A stretch of 22,476 nucleotides of DNA from an uncultured Christensenella sp. (GTDB lineage: Bacteria; Bacillota; Clostridia; Christensenellales; UBA3700), in NCBI GenBank assembly GCA_910576875.1, contig CAJTKI010000021.1, forward strand, positions 1-22,476, in the 5' to 3' direction. Positions 21,970-22,476 of this stretch are shown one piece after another. Under the pieces are notes generated by a model. The model did no database searches. It was not told the origin of the DNA and saw only the letters and a program-made list of their open reading frames with translations. The translations under genes were made by a program, and so were the position numbers. Every line of letters begins with the position of its first letter. Within the stretch, counting starts at the first letter, position 1.

Positions 21970-22110
21970 TCCGCGGCAACGCGGGATTGTACATTGACAA
22001 CTGCATAGTAGAGAGCGCTTCTATTGAGACGAGATAGGAGCAGCTCAAGCATGGTGAAAGACATGCAAACAGAAATAGCGAGAAAGAAATATAATGCGAG
22101 AAAGGTAATA

Positions 22111-22120
22111 TCTTTGAAAC
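22111..22120 (+). promoter_or_regulatory. boxA-like antitermination element before 23S
   Basis: TCTTTGAAAC resembles the core of the Bacillota rRNA boxA, which is bound by NusB-S10 to prevent early termination. It lies 81 bases before the presumed 23S 5' end in an A-rich spacer (21970-22201) that holds no other recognised gene. The match is short, so this is tentative. Confidence 0.35.
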
Positions 22121-22201
22121 GGATTATACAATTTCAAGAAAGAGCTGAGGAAAGAAAAAAGAAATTATGGTCTGAAATAGGACAGAAAATCGACGAAAAG
22201 C

Positions 22202-22476
22202 GATTAAGCTACTAAGAGCGTAAGGTGGATGCCTTGGCACTAGGCGCCGAAGAAGGACGTGACAAGCTGCGAAAAGCTGCGGGGAGCTGCAAATGAGCAA
22301 AGATCCGCAGATATCCGAATGGGGGAACCCCTCCGACTGAAGAGCGGAGACCTATATATGAATACATAGTATATAGGAGGGAACCCGGGGAACTGAAACA
22401 TCTAAGTACCCGGAGGAAGAGAAAGTAAACAACGATTTCCTAAGTAGTGGCGAGCGAAAGGGAAAGACAGCCCAAA
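22202..22476 (+). rRNA. 23S ribosomal RNA, 5' part (runs off the window)
   Basis: The 23S 5' end is recognisable from GATTAAGCTACTAAGAGCGT, GGTGGATGCCTTGGCA, GAAGGACGTG, CCGAATGGGGGAACCC and the later AACTGAAACATCTAAGTACC and GGCGAGCGAAAGGG blocks. These are conserved domain I segments of bacterial 23S. The start base (about 22202) was set by alignment in memory with the GGUUAAGC start and may be off by a few bases. Only the first 275 bases or so are in the window. A variable hairpin (about 22352-22377, CCTATATAT with AGTATATAGG) lies within it. Confidence 0.96.

Noticed and set aside
21994..22022. TTGACA within the tRNA-Ile to 23S spacer as a second promoter
   Set aside because: No -10-like hexamer stands 16-18 bases downstream; the motif fits the common rRNA spacer sequence.
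22024..22215. 63-residue open frame in the tRNA-23S spacer
   Set aside because: It runs into the 23S rRNA gene, has no good ribosome site and is Lys/Arg/Glu-rich only because the spacer is A/G-rich.
1..22476. Mobile elements, CRISPR arrays, toxin-antitoxin or defence genes
   Set aside because: No transposase, integrase, phage, repeat-spacer or defence motifs were found on either strand; all regions are explained by housekeeping or unknown single genes.

Overview
The window looks like chromosomal core DNA from a Bacillota (Firmicutes) organism, most likely a Clostridia-type lineage. The pointers are a zinc-ribbon L33 (rpmG), the Firmicutes-style L10 leader, AddAB instead of RecBCD, a YugP-type membrane metallopeptidase, a DUF1540 cysteine protein, a SpoIIQ-like M23 protein, AGGAGG-type ribosome binding sites and CCA-encoding tRNAs. 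The DNA is GC- and CpG-rich, so long antisense open frames are common and are treated as shadows. No insertion sequence, phage gene, CRISPR array or defence island was seen. The genus cannot be named from the sequence alone.

Layout. 1-243: the end of a protein with a C-terminal membrane anchor. 447-1445: a short-chain dehydrogenase with its own promoter. 1482-5031: transcription/translation cluster rpmG-secE-nusG-(L1-binding leader)-rplK-rplA, then a second promoter with an L10 leader and rplJ-rplL, closed by a strong terminator; rpoB does not follow. 5063-7565: a HisC-like aminotransferase and a glycerol-1-phosphate-dehydrogenase-like protein, both missing usual active-site residues and separated by a terminator. 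7629-8862: a small secreted protein and a SpoIIQ-like M23 protein. 8878-9192 (-): a tandem DUF1540 protein. 9259-9800: rplI. 9818-11616 (-): yugP and an unknown cysteine-rich protein. 11669-11929: a small helical protein whose stop overlaps that of the convergent lipoprotein gene 11919-12821 (-). 12885-20440: addB-addA and a three-helix membrane protein. 20637-21705: a CorA-type transporter. 21743 to the end: a strong promoter driving tRNA-Ala, tRNA-Ile and a 23S rRNA gene.

Gene logic. The ribosomal cluster carries two recognisable RNA feedback elements: an L1-site mimic ahead of rplK-rplA and an L10(L12)4-type leader ahead of rplJ-rplL. AddA and AddB overlap and form one recombination-repair helicase-nuclease. 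The promoters are unusually easy to read: eight separate start sites fit TTGACA/TTGCNA-N17-TANNAT. Two divergent ones, for the lipoprotein and addB, place the predicted first transcribed base on the A of the start codon, which predicts leaderless messages.

The most notable points are the 23S rRNA unit with its own promoter and no 16S gene before it, the divergent leaderless promoter pair, the two neighbouring enzyme-fold proteins with altered catalytic residues, AddB without a Walker A motif, and rplJL uncoupled from rpoBC. No wholly new multi-gene system is evident.
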